Assembly: GCA_002118135.1 (NCBI GenBank)
Contig: BDIU01000132.1
Location: 62,001-126,000 of the forward strand
Origin: Trebouxia sp. TZW2008
Taxonomy: Eukaryota; Chlorophyta; Trebouxiophyceae; Trebouxiales; Trebouxiaceae
Length of the DNA stretch: 64,000 nt
Direction: 5' to 3'
Shown piece after piece: positions 22,401-33,835 of this stretch. The notes below the pieces were generated by a model. The model searched no databases. It was not told the origin of the DNA and was given only the letters and a program-made list of their open reading frames with translations. Each line of letters begins with the position of its first letter. Positions within the stretch are counted from its first letter, which is position 1. Made by a program: the position numbers and the translations under genes.

Positions 22401-25400
22401 CTCATTGCTGGAACGGGAGTCAAACCTGTTCAGAACCCTAGGGTTGCTCCCACCACCTGACTCATTGCTGGAGCGGGAATCAGATGTGTTCAAGACCCTA
22501 GGAGAGGGAACTGAGGTCACACTGGGAGATCTTGGCGGGATGGTAGGTGGCACAGCAGCTGGGGTAGTAATCTGGGGCTCTGACCTGGGTGTAGTCATGG
22601 GGGTGACTACTCCCTCTGATGCATGTGACTGCTGCTCTGGCTTCTGCATTTGCTGTGCCTTGTCAGTGTCTGTTTCAAGCTTTTGAAGCTCTGAAGAAGA
22701 GTCTTGGATTTCTTCAAGAGCGTTTTGGCTGTCTGGCTGTTGAGTTTCTAAGCTGAAGGAAGCTAAGGAGGAAGGTCCAGGGGCATCTTCATCTTCAAAT
22801 GGGTTCGGCCCTGCCCCAGCTGTGCTGCTCTCTGGCTGCTCTTGGAGCACAGGCTCTTCTTCTTTGGCTGGGCGAGTGAAGGGGGGTATGGCAGGGGTCT
22901 GGGGGTGTCTGGGAGGCTCTGCAGAACTGCCCTGCTGTTCTCTGAATCTGTTCACGATGTTGACAGAGTGGTAGTTTGGCGCCACTGACTTCTCCTTTGG
23001 CGGTGCAAAATCCAGCCTTAGGAAATTCAGCTTTTCCAAGAGCTGCCGAATGATTTCCTCAGTCAGCATTTGTGCTTCATCTGCTGGCGGCTTTGTAGTG
23101 CGGATGAAGCTCTCTAGATTCTGAAGCTCGTGAATGGCATCATTGACAGCTGTCACCCGCTCGTTTGCCTGCATTCAAAATGCATCTCACTAAACCATCT
23201 GTTCGGCCAATCTTGCAGGCATTTGATGCTCAGTGCCATGCCATGCTGTATACTGTCGCCACGGTGTGACATAGACAACGCAGCAAGAAATCACAGCATC
23301 CATACGATCATTGTATTCCCAGCATGCAAGGCAGAGTCGTCAACCTCTACTGAAGTTGTCATGTTGTATTCAAACCAAAGAGTGCAACAGCCGGCCTCAT
23401 ATTACACAATTTGGCCCACACACATCAGGAGCCAGTGCTGGCGCGTGTGATATAGCTGATCATGCTGACAAGTACCAGTATCAATCCTTTGCCAGTGTAC
23501 ATTGTGCAAAAGTAGGTACAAATTTGCCCTGGGTTGACACGCAGTTGCAGTGCTGGCCCCGTCTTCTGCTTGCCTTTGGGTGGTAAAAAAAAGCCCGCTG
23601 TGTGGCCTACAAGAAGAGGGCGGGGCATACCTGTAATTGACCTTGCATTTGCGCACAGATGTCAAATGAACCAAACCAAGTGTGCCAAACATGTGCAGAC
23701 AGCCTACCTGCTTCAGGTTGTACTCTGACTGGGCAAACTGCTGCTCAATAGCGTGGTCTGCAGCAATACCCTTGCCCTTTGCATTGTCCAGGTCAAAGTC
23801 CCCCATCAGCTCACTGAGCTCTGAGTGCTCCTGCTGGACATTTGTCTGCAGCAAGCCAAGTGTATGCTCAATCCAAATGGTTCAGGATACTACAATACCA
23901 AACTGGTTGGAGACAGTTGATTGCTCCAGTGCGTACCTAGCTGGGCCTGCTGAGCCTGTCTAGTACACGTTTAGAATGAAATGCATGAATAAAACAAAGT
24001 GCAAATCAGCTTTTGACTCAATCAGTTGATAGAGTGCGCAGTCCAGGTAGGCAGTCAAAAGGAAGGCATCAGATATGTATGTTACTAGCAAACAAAAGTA
24101 GTCTAGCGGCTGCCTTGCTCCAGAATACAAAGCATTCAGTCACTGCTGTTTAAGTGATGCCTGTGCAATCACAGCTTGAACTTTACACAAGATTACGCGG
24201 CCGCAAAGCTCAAGTGTGAAGTTGGCGTACCTTGTGTTCCAAGCACTTGGTGAGGGCATGCTGCAGGTCCAGTCTCAGCAGCTTGGCCTCGCGCAAGATG
24301 TTGTCATACTCAGCTTGCACTTCTGACTCCTGCATACAAAGCACAAGACATCAGAGCTAGAATTTTTAACTTCTGCGCTTCACTCACGTTGTCAGCAGGT
24401 GAGCATCTTGTGTTCATCAATTGCACAAAGCCATCACTTACAGCTGGAAACGCAGACAGGTGAGCATCTTACATTTGAGACAGGTTCTAGACCTGTTATT
24501 TGCAGCTCAACATCAAGCACATACAGATTCTTTATGCCAGGAGGTGCAGCCAAAGCACTTGTTTTCGCTGCTTTGAAGAGGTAGACTGAGCCTCAGCCAG
24601 AAGAAGTGGAATGGCACCTTGATGGCAAGGTCAACCATGGCTTGCTCCTCTTGCTCTTGCCCTACAGATCTTTGCTCTGACAATCTGCCAGATTCGTGCG
24701 CTGCCAGCTCAGACGCCGCCACAGCTGCGGCCACAGCTGTGGCATCGTCACATGGCTCGACTAAGCCACCTGAGTAGCCTTGCTGCTGCTGCCCAAAGTT
24801 TGGCTGCTGTGGCTGTGGGTTGTTGTGTGTCTGGTCCTGGGGACCCCACCGCCCAGGGTGGTGACCCCCTGATGCCATGGGGTATGGGTTGCCGGGGTCA
24901 GGGCTAGGGTTTGTGGCTAGAAATTTGGACCCCTGTTTCTTGAGCCCAAGGCGCTGCATAAAATTCCCTTTCTCTGCATGAGCATAGCCCAAAATAGGAG
25001 CGGTGTCTGTAGGAAAGATTGAACATTGTTTTGGCACAGTATGTAAGTCGCATGCAGTAGATTACCATTGACTGTGGACCAGAATTGCCTGTATGACACC
25101 CTGCTGGCTCCACATGATCTGGGATCCCATGAAGTATTAATAAGCTGACCTGATAAGATTCAGACATTCCAGCTTGCACTGCAGACTGCTCTCAATTCTG
25201 CATTGGCGTGGTCGCATAAAATGCACACTTGTTTGTGATCAGGTTACTTACTTTTGCTCTCAGGCAGGGGCTGGCTGTTGGCTTGGAAGGGCGTTTGCGA
25301 CTGCCCTTGCTGCATGTGGTTGTTTTGCACCCACTGTGGCTGCTCAACAGATTGGGGCTGCATAACAGGTTGGGCCGGCATGGCAGATGATGGATGCTGA

Positions 25401-26175
25401 GGGTTTGCATAGGGCTGCTGAGGTTGTGCCATCATGGCAGATGATGGGTGCTGAGGACCTGGATAGGGCTCCTGTGGTGACTGATGGGAGGGCTGGTGAG
25501 TGGGCTGTTCCTGCTGCTGCCCTGGCTGTTCTAGAGCACCATCAGCTGACCTGCAATCAGTCTTGTCTTAAGTCATCCACATGCATGCTAGGCAGCACTC
25601 CTGTTCATGCATTTCCGTTGTACATGTGGAGCGCCTTGGTATATGAGAGCAAAAGCATTCTGCAGAGGCAAACTGCAAGCTCTTGGATCCGTTTGTGCTG
25701 GATCTGAATGATGGCAGGCTCTTGCCAATTGCAACAAGCCAATGCAGTCATCAAGCAGTCCAGCACATTTGCAAACAAGCATCTGTACCAAGCACTGCAG
25801 CTGAGACTCTTTGACAAAGTGGGGAGGGTGTGCAAACCCCAAACAGCTGAAACTGCTTGTGAATTGCAGCATTTGCTCAAATACAGTGTTGCCACTCGAG
25901 TAGCCTGTTGGCAGCTACCTGTCTGTCTGCTGTGACTGCTGAATGGCATACTCCAGCGCAGACTCCTCCATGGCTCTGATCTCATCATCCGAGAAGTTGA
26001 TGTAGGTATCTGCTGGAGTGTTTTGCGGCTGTGCAACCTGATTGGCAGAGTTGTCTGGTGTAGAGGACACCTTGGGCCACTTAGCTGAGGGTGGCTGGGA
26101 GCTGATATTGGCAGCACCTGCTGCCGCTGCTTTGCTGCTGGATTTGCTGCGACCCATCGACTTGAGTCTCTTCAT
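19420..26175 (-). CDS. CHUP1-like protein (chloroplast positioning domain)
   Basis: In land plants CHUP1 anchors chloroplasts and recruits actin for light-dependent movement. Ten exons join in frame from ATG 26175 to the stop at 19420, about 1000 residues. Exons 8-10 match the conserved CHUP1 C-terminal domain: FDAWPKQRLDVLREAAGQF, then GTCLEEAARIEEFFDTARAR with RHASLHLAVIYM, then EVANLERSTALKNEQCLL and VRIAYKAHQFAGGF. The N-terminal 400 residues differ from plant CHUP1: no hydrophobic anchor at the start (MKRLKSMGRSKSSSK), a Pro/Gln-rich exon (25550-25252) with a repeated PQHPSSAM unit, an NPFEDED motif, then coiled-coil-like stretches and a Ser/Pro-rich linker in the large exon 23169-22240. 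Exon 9 has three dead copies. It is divergent from the small ORF at 26816. The domain call is secure; whether this alga moves its plastid this way is inference. Confidence 0.88.
20490..20755 (-). repeat. Three decayed copies of CHUP1-like exon 9
   Basis: Upstream of exon 9 (start 20388, TGCAGGGCACCTGTTTGGAA) the same start recurs near 20519, 20635 and 20752, at 116-131 bp spacing. Each keeps the CTGCAG acceptor and about 40-60 bp of exon (TCLEEAARI reappears as TCLGEATRI). All lack the rest of the exon. The 3'-most copy is functional. Confidence 0.85.
22083..22186. repeat. 51-bp direct repeat, two near-identical copies
   Basis: The unit starts TTTAGGGGTGGAGCCATCTA and ends with GACTGCA. The copies differ at only one or two bases, so the duplication is recent. 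It lies in a CHUP1-like intron. Confidence 0.9.
22388..22505 (-). repeat. In-frame coding repeat in CHUP1-like exon 6
   Basis: Two copies of a 60-bp unit encode PRVLNTSDSRSSNESGGGSN and PRVLNRFDSRSSNESGGGNN in the linker. The reading frame is kept, so the linker length is probably variable between strains. Confidence 0.9.
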
Positions 26176-26815
26176 GGCTGCTTAGGCTCTGCACAGCGAA
26201 CAGGAGAAAGATCTGACAACACTGCTTCATATATTCGACAAGGCACGGCAGCACGAGACCATTATTGCCTACATTCAATGGGATTGACGCAACGCAGGAA
26301 GACTGACGCAGAAAAGAGAGCGCACTTGCTGTGTGAGTGCCTACGCGCGGGAGGCGCTGGCCACTGTGCGTTCAATCAGCACAGATCCGGAGGAAGGTGC
26401 TTGTACTCGCCACAACGGAACGACGACCACGCAGAGATACAATCTGCAGAGCTTTGGTCGAGCGTTGAGAAGCGCCACGAATCAAGACCGCCTGAACAGC
26501 GAGCAATCACGTCACGCTGGCTATTCCTCCACAGCGGATCTGTAAGTGATTGCAAAGCCCGCTGCCTGAGTCTGATGCGTCAACTGTCTGCCCTCACGAC
26601 GCTCAACGCTGATCTGTAGCAATGTGACGGTCACAGCCAGCGCATGCCGTTTGTGTCCAAAGCGCTGCGCTGATCTTAGGTAACTTATGACTCGAGACAA
26701 GCATTTCACGGAGGGTACGCGTCCTCCGTGACGAAACGCCAGACGGCATGTCACGACAAAAGTCGCTCCTGCTTTGCTGCACCTTCAGATTGTTGACGAA
26801 GAAGCCCTATAGCTA
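26176..26815. other. Intergenic: divergent promoter region
   Basis: 640 bp between the CHUP1-like start and the small plus-strand ORF. Overlapping ORFs in several frames show no family resemblance. CpG-containing words look more frequent here than in the introns, as expected for a promoter area. Confidence 0.4.
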
Positions 26816-27052
26816 ATGTGGGGCATCGTTGTTGGCATCCTCGGCTCCGCAGTTGCTCTTTCCGTTGCACAAACCTTTCTCGAGAAAAGCAACAGCAAGC
26901 CGGAAGCAGACAAACCCACGGGTCAACTTCCCGAGCCTGGCAAAGACTTCAAGTCCTCGCCGGACGGCAAGTTCACGGCGCCCATGTGGCGCGAAGTCGA
27001 TGCCAGAGAAGCACTCAACAAAGCCCGAAAGTTCGGCAGCAAGCTGAGATAG
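26816..27052 (+). CDS. Small protein with N-terminal membrane segment
   Basis: A 78-residue single-exon ORF. The N-terminus (WGIVVGILGSAVALSVA) is a clear hydrophobic segment. A hydrophilic Lys/Pro-rich region follows, then a basic helical tail (ALNKARKFGSKLR). I do not recognise a family. Layout (one N-terminal membrane helix, short soluble tail) would fit a small organelle-membrane or secreted-pathway protein. In favour: start near the CHUP1-like divergent promoter and gene-like base composition. Against: the next gene's possible ATG is only 59 bp after the stop, leaving almost no room for a 3' end, so this could instead be a 5' upstream ORF of the LRR-hydrolase transcript. Confidence 0.45.
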   Translation: MWGIVVGILGSAVALSVAQTFLEKSNSKPEADKPTGQLPEPGKDFKSSPDGKFTAPMWREVDAREALNKARKFGSKLR

Positions 27053-27110
27053 AGATCAGCCGTAACGGTCAACTACGATCACACCGTGACTTGCGGGCAG
27101 AACGCAGTAC

Positions 27111-30100
27111 ATGAGCATAACATGTCAATGGCAGCGATATCATTACAGCTTCTTGAGCTCCCCGAAGTTTACAGACCCATGCAAGCGTATACATTGCACG
27201 ACTTGTCGTTCAAACTTCACAGCAGGCACCCCGGTCGTTCTCAAAGAGTTCAGACCGTGTCGCCGGTCATGCATTCGAACAGTGGCGCCTGTCGCTGCGG
27301 CAACCGCCATGCAAATCAGAGTCAAGCTCAGCGTTGCAGCCAGCACAGACAAGCTCGACCTCAGCAACTTTGGCTTGCAAGAAGTGCCTGATGGAGTCTG
27401 CAACCTAACTGACCTCAAGGTTTGCCTTGTGGCTTCAATTGCATTACAGACTCCTTCGCTGCTCACCATGCTACAGCACTGCGCATATCAGATCATCGCG
27501 TGGGGGCGCCTCTTCTGCCCCTTTTGCTGGAGGTCACACGCACAAAGCAATTCAACTACTGAACCTGCAAGCATGATGTGTTACGTCTACACATTGATCA
27601 ACAGCCAAACAAGAAGTGGAATTTGCAGACGTGAGCGCAAACTGCTGCAGGAACTCAGCTTAGCAGGCAATGAGCTGAGGCACCTTCCAGACTGCATTGG
27701 CAAGTTGGTAAACCTGCAGAAGCTGCAGCTGTCTGGCAATTACCTCAGAGCCCTGCCTGACAGCCTGTGCAACTTGACTGCTCTTCAGGTGGTTGTCGCT
27801 GCTGACACTGTGTACACTATGGCTGCTGTTCAGATCTTTCTGCTGATTTTGAACTTGGCCCTGACAAGGCAATGTCAACAAAATTTGACAAAAGCTGACA
27901 CACTCTGCTTTGGTATGCTGTGGCACAGATGCATGTGTTTCACCTGAGCAGCCTGTTCACTCTGCTCAAAGACAATAGTAGCTGATTTGGCGTCTGTTTT
28001 TACCATGTGGAATCAGCGACAGCGCCTCAATGTCCTGCAGTGCTGCTAGTCTTGTTAGCATGCTTTCTAAACACAGCATAGTTGTTACTTGTTGTGTTGT
28101 TATTGTCAGTGTCATCATATCATGCTGGGCATCTGCGCACATTTAGTCACATTTCTGCCAGATCAGTCGTGCGCATTAAGCAAATTACACACTGTCTCAC
28201 CTGTTGGCCACAATTTCATCATATATCAGCATTGCGAGTGTCAGCAGTGCCTGCAGGGCTTTTGGGTACATGCAAACCTACTCAACTTCCTGCCAGAGCA
28301 GCTAGACGCACTGAGCAGTCTCCACACTGTCTCCTTAGCTGAACACAGTTACTTGATTATTTTTTCTATCAGCTTTATGACTGTGATCTGTACATGCAGG
28401 GCTTTTGGGCACATGGAAATCTACTGACATCCCTGCCAGAGCAGTTAGGCGCACTGAGCAGCCTTCACACTGTCTCACTGGCTGGCAACTGCATAGCCTC
28501 TTTGCCAACATCTATCTCAGCTCTGGTGAATCTGAAAGACCTAGCTTTGCAAGGCAACCTGCTGACAGAAGCCATCCCAGAAATGGGAGCCATGGGTCAG
28601 TTCTCTTACATGGGTCCTGATACATGAGGAGCGGTCAACAGCACAATGCTGGCGCCAATAGTTTGACAGCCCTGCTTTGCCAACACTCATCTCAGCTTTA
28701 GAAAATCTCAAACATCTAGCTTTGCAAGGCAATCTGCTGACAGAGGCCATTTCAGCGATTGGATTCCTGTGTGAAATGTGTCACAAGTAAACAGCGCGTT
28801 GAATGTACCAAGCTGGCGCCAACCATGCATTCAGACCAGGCATTTGCTGGAAAGAGCTGGGCGAGAAACAACGCCAAGAAGGTGTCTGCATGCAAGAGCG
28901 CTTACAAAAATTCACATCCATGGCAACCAGTTGCATCCCATTGCTGCAGAGCTAAGCCAAAACAAAAGCTAAGACAGGATTTTGATGCAGGGGCGCTCAC
29001 AAAGCTGACGATGCATGGCAATCAGTTGCGTTCAGTTGCTCCAGAGCTGGGCCAGCTGAGCAATCTGCAGGAGCTGTGCCTTCAAGGCAACCTCCTCACA
29101 CAGCTCCCAAACCAGCTGTGCCAACTCAGTGTAAGTCCTCATGATTGCATGCCCTCATAGCTGAGCAACAGAAAACAGGAGTTGTGTCAACTTACAGTAA
29201 TTCCTCATCACTGCATCGCCTCATCAGCTGAGGAACAGAAAACAGGAGCTGTGCCTTCAAGGCAACCTCCTAACACAGCTCCCAAACCAGCTGTGCCAAC
29301 TCAGTGTAAGTCCTCCTAGCTTCATACTCCCATAGCTGAGTAACAGAAAACAGGAGCTGTGCCTTCAAGGCAATCTGCTAACAGATCTCCCAATTCAGCT
29401 TTGCCAGCTTAGCGTAAGTCCTCGATACCTGAGTAAAGTAAGTCAATAGCATGCAGAGAGTGTGTTGTATCTACAAAAGTCTCCACCCAGCTTTGCCAGC
29501 TTAAGTTGAGTCCTCGCTGCCTGAGCAACAAACGTTAGGAGCACATGTGGCAATATAGCTTTACATGTCCATTGTGCATTTGGTGAAGTGCTTCTTTCAG
29601 AAAGCAGAGAAAGTATATGCCCTGGGACTACCATTAATTGTACATATTGCAGCGCTGACTGGTAGATGCTGCGTTGTATGTCCTAAAATGCCCAATTCTC
29701 AGTCACGTGGAGCAGCAGACTGTCACAGTCAACACTCATGGCACTCAAAATTGCATGCAAGGTAGGCTCGGCCAGCCCAACTATGTACATACTAGAGCAA
29801 TCAAACGTCTTCAACCACTTTAGTCCTGCGCTGAACCAATTGCGCTGAAAATGGAGGGCGGAAAGCGTCACAGTCAATGTGCAGGTTCAGAAGGCTGCAA
29901 GAGGCCAATGCATCCAACGGACATGGCAGACATGTCCAGGCAACATCTGTGTGATTCTGTTCTGCTGCAGATTCTCTCTTCTCACCTCTTTGTATTCACA
30001 CATGGTAGAGTGCATTCACAAAGTCATGCTGAGGCATAATCTCTCCTGCTAATGATACAGCATGATACTGTTTGAATCTCGTGCAACATCAGAACCAAAT

Positions 30101-33100
30101 CAAACGAGAGTTGTTGTTCATGCCTATGCTCAACACTGCTTATAACTTGCAGCTTCATGCTGCTTGGCGCTTTTGTGAGCTCTGATCACCATGACGTTTG
30201 TTGCTGACAGGCAAGTCCAAGTCCATCCTGCTCAGCCATTTGCTTGTGTGCAGGCATTGCAGAGTTTCAGTGTGGGAGACAACCAGTTGCAAGCCCTGCC
30301 TGCTGGCATATCCTCTCTGCTGTCCCTGAAGCAGCTGTGGGCATATGGCAACCAGCTGCAGCACCTTCCGCTTGAACTACTCAGCCTACCAGCCATCACA
30401 CGTAAGCCTTTTGCTTCTGCCCATTGTCTGCATCTCCCATTCATGCAGTACTGCTTTGGCAAGTTTGAGCCTGGTGGCTGCATGACAGCCAAGCATGCTT
30501 GCAATATTGGGGTTGATGCGCAACCTTACTTTCCAGCCTCTGGCTTGCAGGTTTCAGGCCTGCTAAAGCATGTCTTGCTGCATCACAACGCTGACTGTGC
30601 ATCTCGGTGTTGGTGGCTTCTCAGTGTCTTTTTCTCTAGATTTTCACATGACTTGAGCAATGCAGAAATGTGGCTTGCAGGCAACCCCTTGCAGGCTGAG
30701 TCCTCGCCCCCCCTGCTGACCCACCTGGCAGTCCACTCGCCCCCTGACCTGTGCTGATTTCCTGCTGAGTTTTCCTTTGCCAAAACGTTCATCTTATTTG
30801 CTGGATGCAGACATGTGGCTGGAGGGCAACCCCATGCAGGCTGAGTTTGTGACCCCTCTGCTAACCCACCTGGCAGCCCAGCCACCCTCCAACCTCAAGG
30901 AGATAGGTTTGGATGCTGATCAGGTGAGTCAGGTAAACCTTCCAAGCAGCTTCTGTGTGTCACTCCCCTTGTGTCTCTTTCTCTCTTTGCGCTTTGCTCC
31001 CTTGTTGTTTTTCAGTCATGCTCCTCAGGCCGTGTTCTCCTCTGCTTATTTAAGGAACAGCACGTTCTGTTTTCAGGAGAGAGTCAACTTGCTTTCAGCT
31101 GCAGCATAGATACTGACATGATCAGGAGCGAGCAGTGGTGTGTACACCCATCATCATCCCTACAAACAGCTTGTTTGCATGCTTGCTGCTGTACATGAAA
31201 TGGTACGGCGCTGAATTGGGCAAAGCATTGAGCATGCAACAGTGGCAGCTGCTTGGGGCCAAGCAATGGTATAATGCAACACCGAGCTGTTTTTGATTTG
31301 TGATCTGCCTACATGCTGTACAGGTGCAGGGCATTGAGCCTGCAACAAGAGCAGCTGCTCAGCAGCTTAGCGTTGGCAAGACTTGTCACTCAGCTTTGCA
31401 ACAGCTGGATCTGCATGCTTGCTGCTGTACAGGTGCAAGGCATCAAGCCTGCCTCACTTAGAGCTCCTAGACAGAAGACCGAGCCAAACCGCACAGCAAG
31501 AGAGCTTGCGCAATTTGACATCAGATTCTGCATTGCTGACCACAACAGCATCCTCATCAGCCTGAAGAAGACGAACTGATGTGCAGATCTTCTTCAATCT
31601 AGTCAGAGATAGTTCAGCTGTGAGCAGGTGTGTGCATCACAATCAGTCATCCTGTAAGCTTCAGTTGTGCTGCTGTACAGGTGCAAGGCATTGAGCCTGC
31701 AATGATAGCAGCTGCTCAGCAGGTCAGTATTGGCAGGACCTGTGGCTCTGGCCCTGGCTACTTCAAGCTGCAGCTGGGGCAACAGCAGCAACACAGCGCT
31801 CATGAGGAGCCCAAAAAGGTGAGCCTCTCTCAACTCCAACATCAAGCAACGACTCAAGCAACCTTCCTTCTTGTGTTGCTGACTTGATACCCACCTCTAA
31901 GCAGCTGCAGATTTTGAGGTCACTGACATTGATGACAGATTTTGGGGTTGGTGACATTGATGTCCTGACAATGTGCACATTTGAAGCAGTCATACCAGCC
32001 GTTTGCACCACACTAGCAATGTTTTGCACTTTATGAAACCTAGACAGATTTGCTGGTCAAGTTTGTTTGCTGGCATCTCAAGTTTGTTTGCTGGCATCTC
32101 AAGTTCGTTTGCTGGCATTAAGGTGCAATGCTAGACCACCTGCAAAATAGCAGCAATTGCCTTTTGGCCTCTTGACACTTCAGGAACAGCGTTAAGTTCC
32201 AAGTCAAGTTCCAATCTCAGCAGATGTTGTGATGTTTGAACAAGAAGAGTAGCTTTGCATGCACAACAAAGCTCTGTCATAAACAGAAGAGCAGGATTGG
32301 AAGCAATCTGACAGTGCATACTCGACGTGCGCAGGGCAAGGGGTTGCTAGTGGTGTCTTTTGGAAGCGCTCCAGGGCTGCCCAACTGGGGAGGCCTGCTC
32401 AGAAAAGTCAACAAGGGCATGCCTGAGAAAGCCCCACCCTTTGACACCCTGTATGTTGTGGACCCTGCCCGAGACTGGTACCACAGTAAGCTCCTGCTTT
32501 CTTTTTCCTCATGCTGCTGTTCCTATGGACTTACTGTGCTGTTAGATCTCTGACTCATTTCAGAATGATCACTTGCTGTCGTGCAAGGCAAGCTGGCCAA
32601 GGCAAAATGTTTGAAGCTAGCTTGCTGATACACAAACACATCTGATTGCATCAAGACTTCGCTCGACATGTGTAGATGCGATCAAGCCAGTACTAGAGCA
32701 TTTCCAAATAAGCATGAGAAATCAATTGTCTCATGATCACAAACAATCAAAACATCACAGCAACTCTTTATAAAAAGATTTGTGACAGTCAGTTGCAGTC
32801 ATGCAGTGGGTGTCACCATTGAAGGGAAGCAGCATTTTGAGCAATACTTCGACAGTTTCCTGCATGTCAGATTGCAGTGCGCTGTTGATGTCATGCAGCT
32901 GCTTGGTGGCATTGTTTGCCAACATGCATTCCAATCATATTCAGGATTGCTACATGCCGGAAGGTGATTGACAAGTGTCCAAACCATACCTCATCTGCAG
33001 GCGGCGATGAACAGTTCAGTCACTACTGGGACCAGCTGCAGCAGGTGACAGCACAATATGACAAGGTGGTGATGCTGGGAGATAGCATGGGCGCATCTGC

Positions 33101-33835
33101 AGCCTTGCTGTTCTCGCCCTTGGCCACATCTGTACATGCCTTCAGCCCTCAGGTAAAGCCTTACCTTTCAGCCCTTAGAACTGCCTTCCGCTTTTGGGCA
33201 ATGCCTCCGCCCTCAGGTAAAGCACTGGGCCCTAAGCAATTGCTTCAGCTCTTACAATGCAATCTTCTCCCACAAGGACTCTGGGCTTGGCTGTACAGAA
33301 CGCTTTATCATGGTATGGTCAGGATAGCCAGTGCGCTGTACTACATGCATGACAGTGTGGTTGCTTTGCAATGCAGCAGCCATGACATCCCCGTCGGTAC
33401 ACATGACTGGCACATGCAGCACTCAGCGCCTGTCATTGACGGAAAGTCTTGCGCGTCCTGCATCCTCAGAGTCATGCTATCATGCTTTTCTGTTACAAAC
33501 CTTGCTTTGATGGCTGTGCAATGCAGGTCGACCTGACCGCGTCCTCAATCAGGCCTGCATGGGAGTTGGACAAGATGAAGGTCATGAAAGACAGAATGAT
33601 CAGCAAAGTTGCTGAATCTAGCGCTGACATTACAGTCCATGTCAGCAGCTGGGAGCATGACGCTGAACAGGGGGCCATGCTTCCAAAAGAAAGGGTCAAG
33701 ACGCGCATTTACAGCTTTTCTGACCATCGACTTGCGTTTTACTTGGATAGCATCAATCAGCTAGAGATCATCATTCAAGACACTATACTTGTGCAGCAAG
33801 GCGTCATGAAACCTGTGGCAGCTGTGACCACATAA
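27111..33835 (+). CDS. Leucine-rich-repeat protein fused to alpha/beta-hydrolase-like domain
   Basis: Ten exons (27111-27419, 27651-27788, 28400-28595, 28991-29130, 30254-30401, 30811-30923, 31681-31818, 32335-32485, 33001-33152, 33527-33835) sum to an open frame of 597 residues. The first half holds about eight plain LRRs of the LxxLxLxxNxLxxLP type (for example LSLAGNELRHLPDCIGKLVN). A linker with VQGIEPAMIAAAQQ follows. The second half reads like an alpha/beta hydrolase: LLVVSFGSAPGLPNWGG as a first strand with oxyanion-type loop, then VVMLGDSMGASAALLFSPLA with the GxSxG nucleophile elbow (GDSMG), then VHAFSPQ, and late HD and DHR motifs (SWEHDAEQ, FSDHRLAFYL) that could supply acid and histidine. 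If translation starts at 27111 the first 65 residues are Cys/Arg/Ser-rich and could be a plastid transit peptide; ATG 27309 is the alternative. Substrate unknown. Confidence 0.82.
28125..28345 (+). repeat. Two decayed copies of LRR exon 3 start
   Basis: Before exon 3 (28400, GFWAHGNLLTSLPEQLGALS) lie copies at about 28125-28190 and 28252-28345. The second is still open (GFWVHANLLNFLPEQLDALS) with a TGCAG acceptor but ends in a frame with no good donor. The functional copy is the last. Confidence 0.85.
28640..28755 (+). repeat. Decayed copy of LRR exon 3 end
   Basis: Repeats the exon 3 tail (ISALVNLKDLALQGNLLTEA) as an out-of-frame version beginning TTGACAGCCCTGCTTTGCCA. It follows the functional exon. 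Confidence 0.8.
28885..28980 (+). repeat. Decayed copy of LRR exon 4 start
   Basis: ALTKIHIHGNQLHPIAAELS here mirrors ALTKLTMHGNQLRSVAPELG of the functional exon at 28991, just upstream of it. Confidence 0.8.
29235..29520 (+). repeat. Three decayed copies of LRR exon 4 end
   Basis: After exon 4 the segment GAGCTGTGCCTTCAAGGCAA...CTCAGTGTAAGTCCTC, containing exon end and donor, recurs at about 29247-29315 and 29357-29420, and in short form at 29487-29515. The first copy is almost identical to the exon, so its donor could still be competent. Confidence 0.88.
30655..30757 (+). repeat. Decayed copy of LRR exon 6
   Basis: MWLAGNPLQAESSPPLLTHL here versus MWLEGNPMQAEFVTPLLTHL in the functional exon at 30811. 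The copy runs into a stop (PPDLC*) and lacks a donor. Confidence 0.85.
31085..31470 (+). repeat. Decayed copies of LRR-gene exon 7 start
   Basis: The exon 7 start (31681, GTGCAAGGCATTGAGCCTGC) recurs near 31322 (GTGCAGGGCATTGAGCCTGC, reading on through AGCAGCTGCTCAGCAG) and 31433 (GTGCAAGGCATCAAGCCTGC). Weaker flanking matches occur near 31140-31260. All precede the functional exon. Confidence 0.8.
32058..32118. repeat. 21-bp tandem repeat, about three copies
   Basis: Unit AGTTTGTTTGCTGGCATCTC plus A, with one T-to-C change in the last copy. Located in an intron of the LRR-hydrolase gene. Confidence 0.9.
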
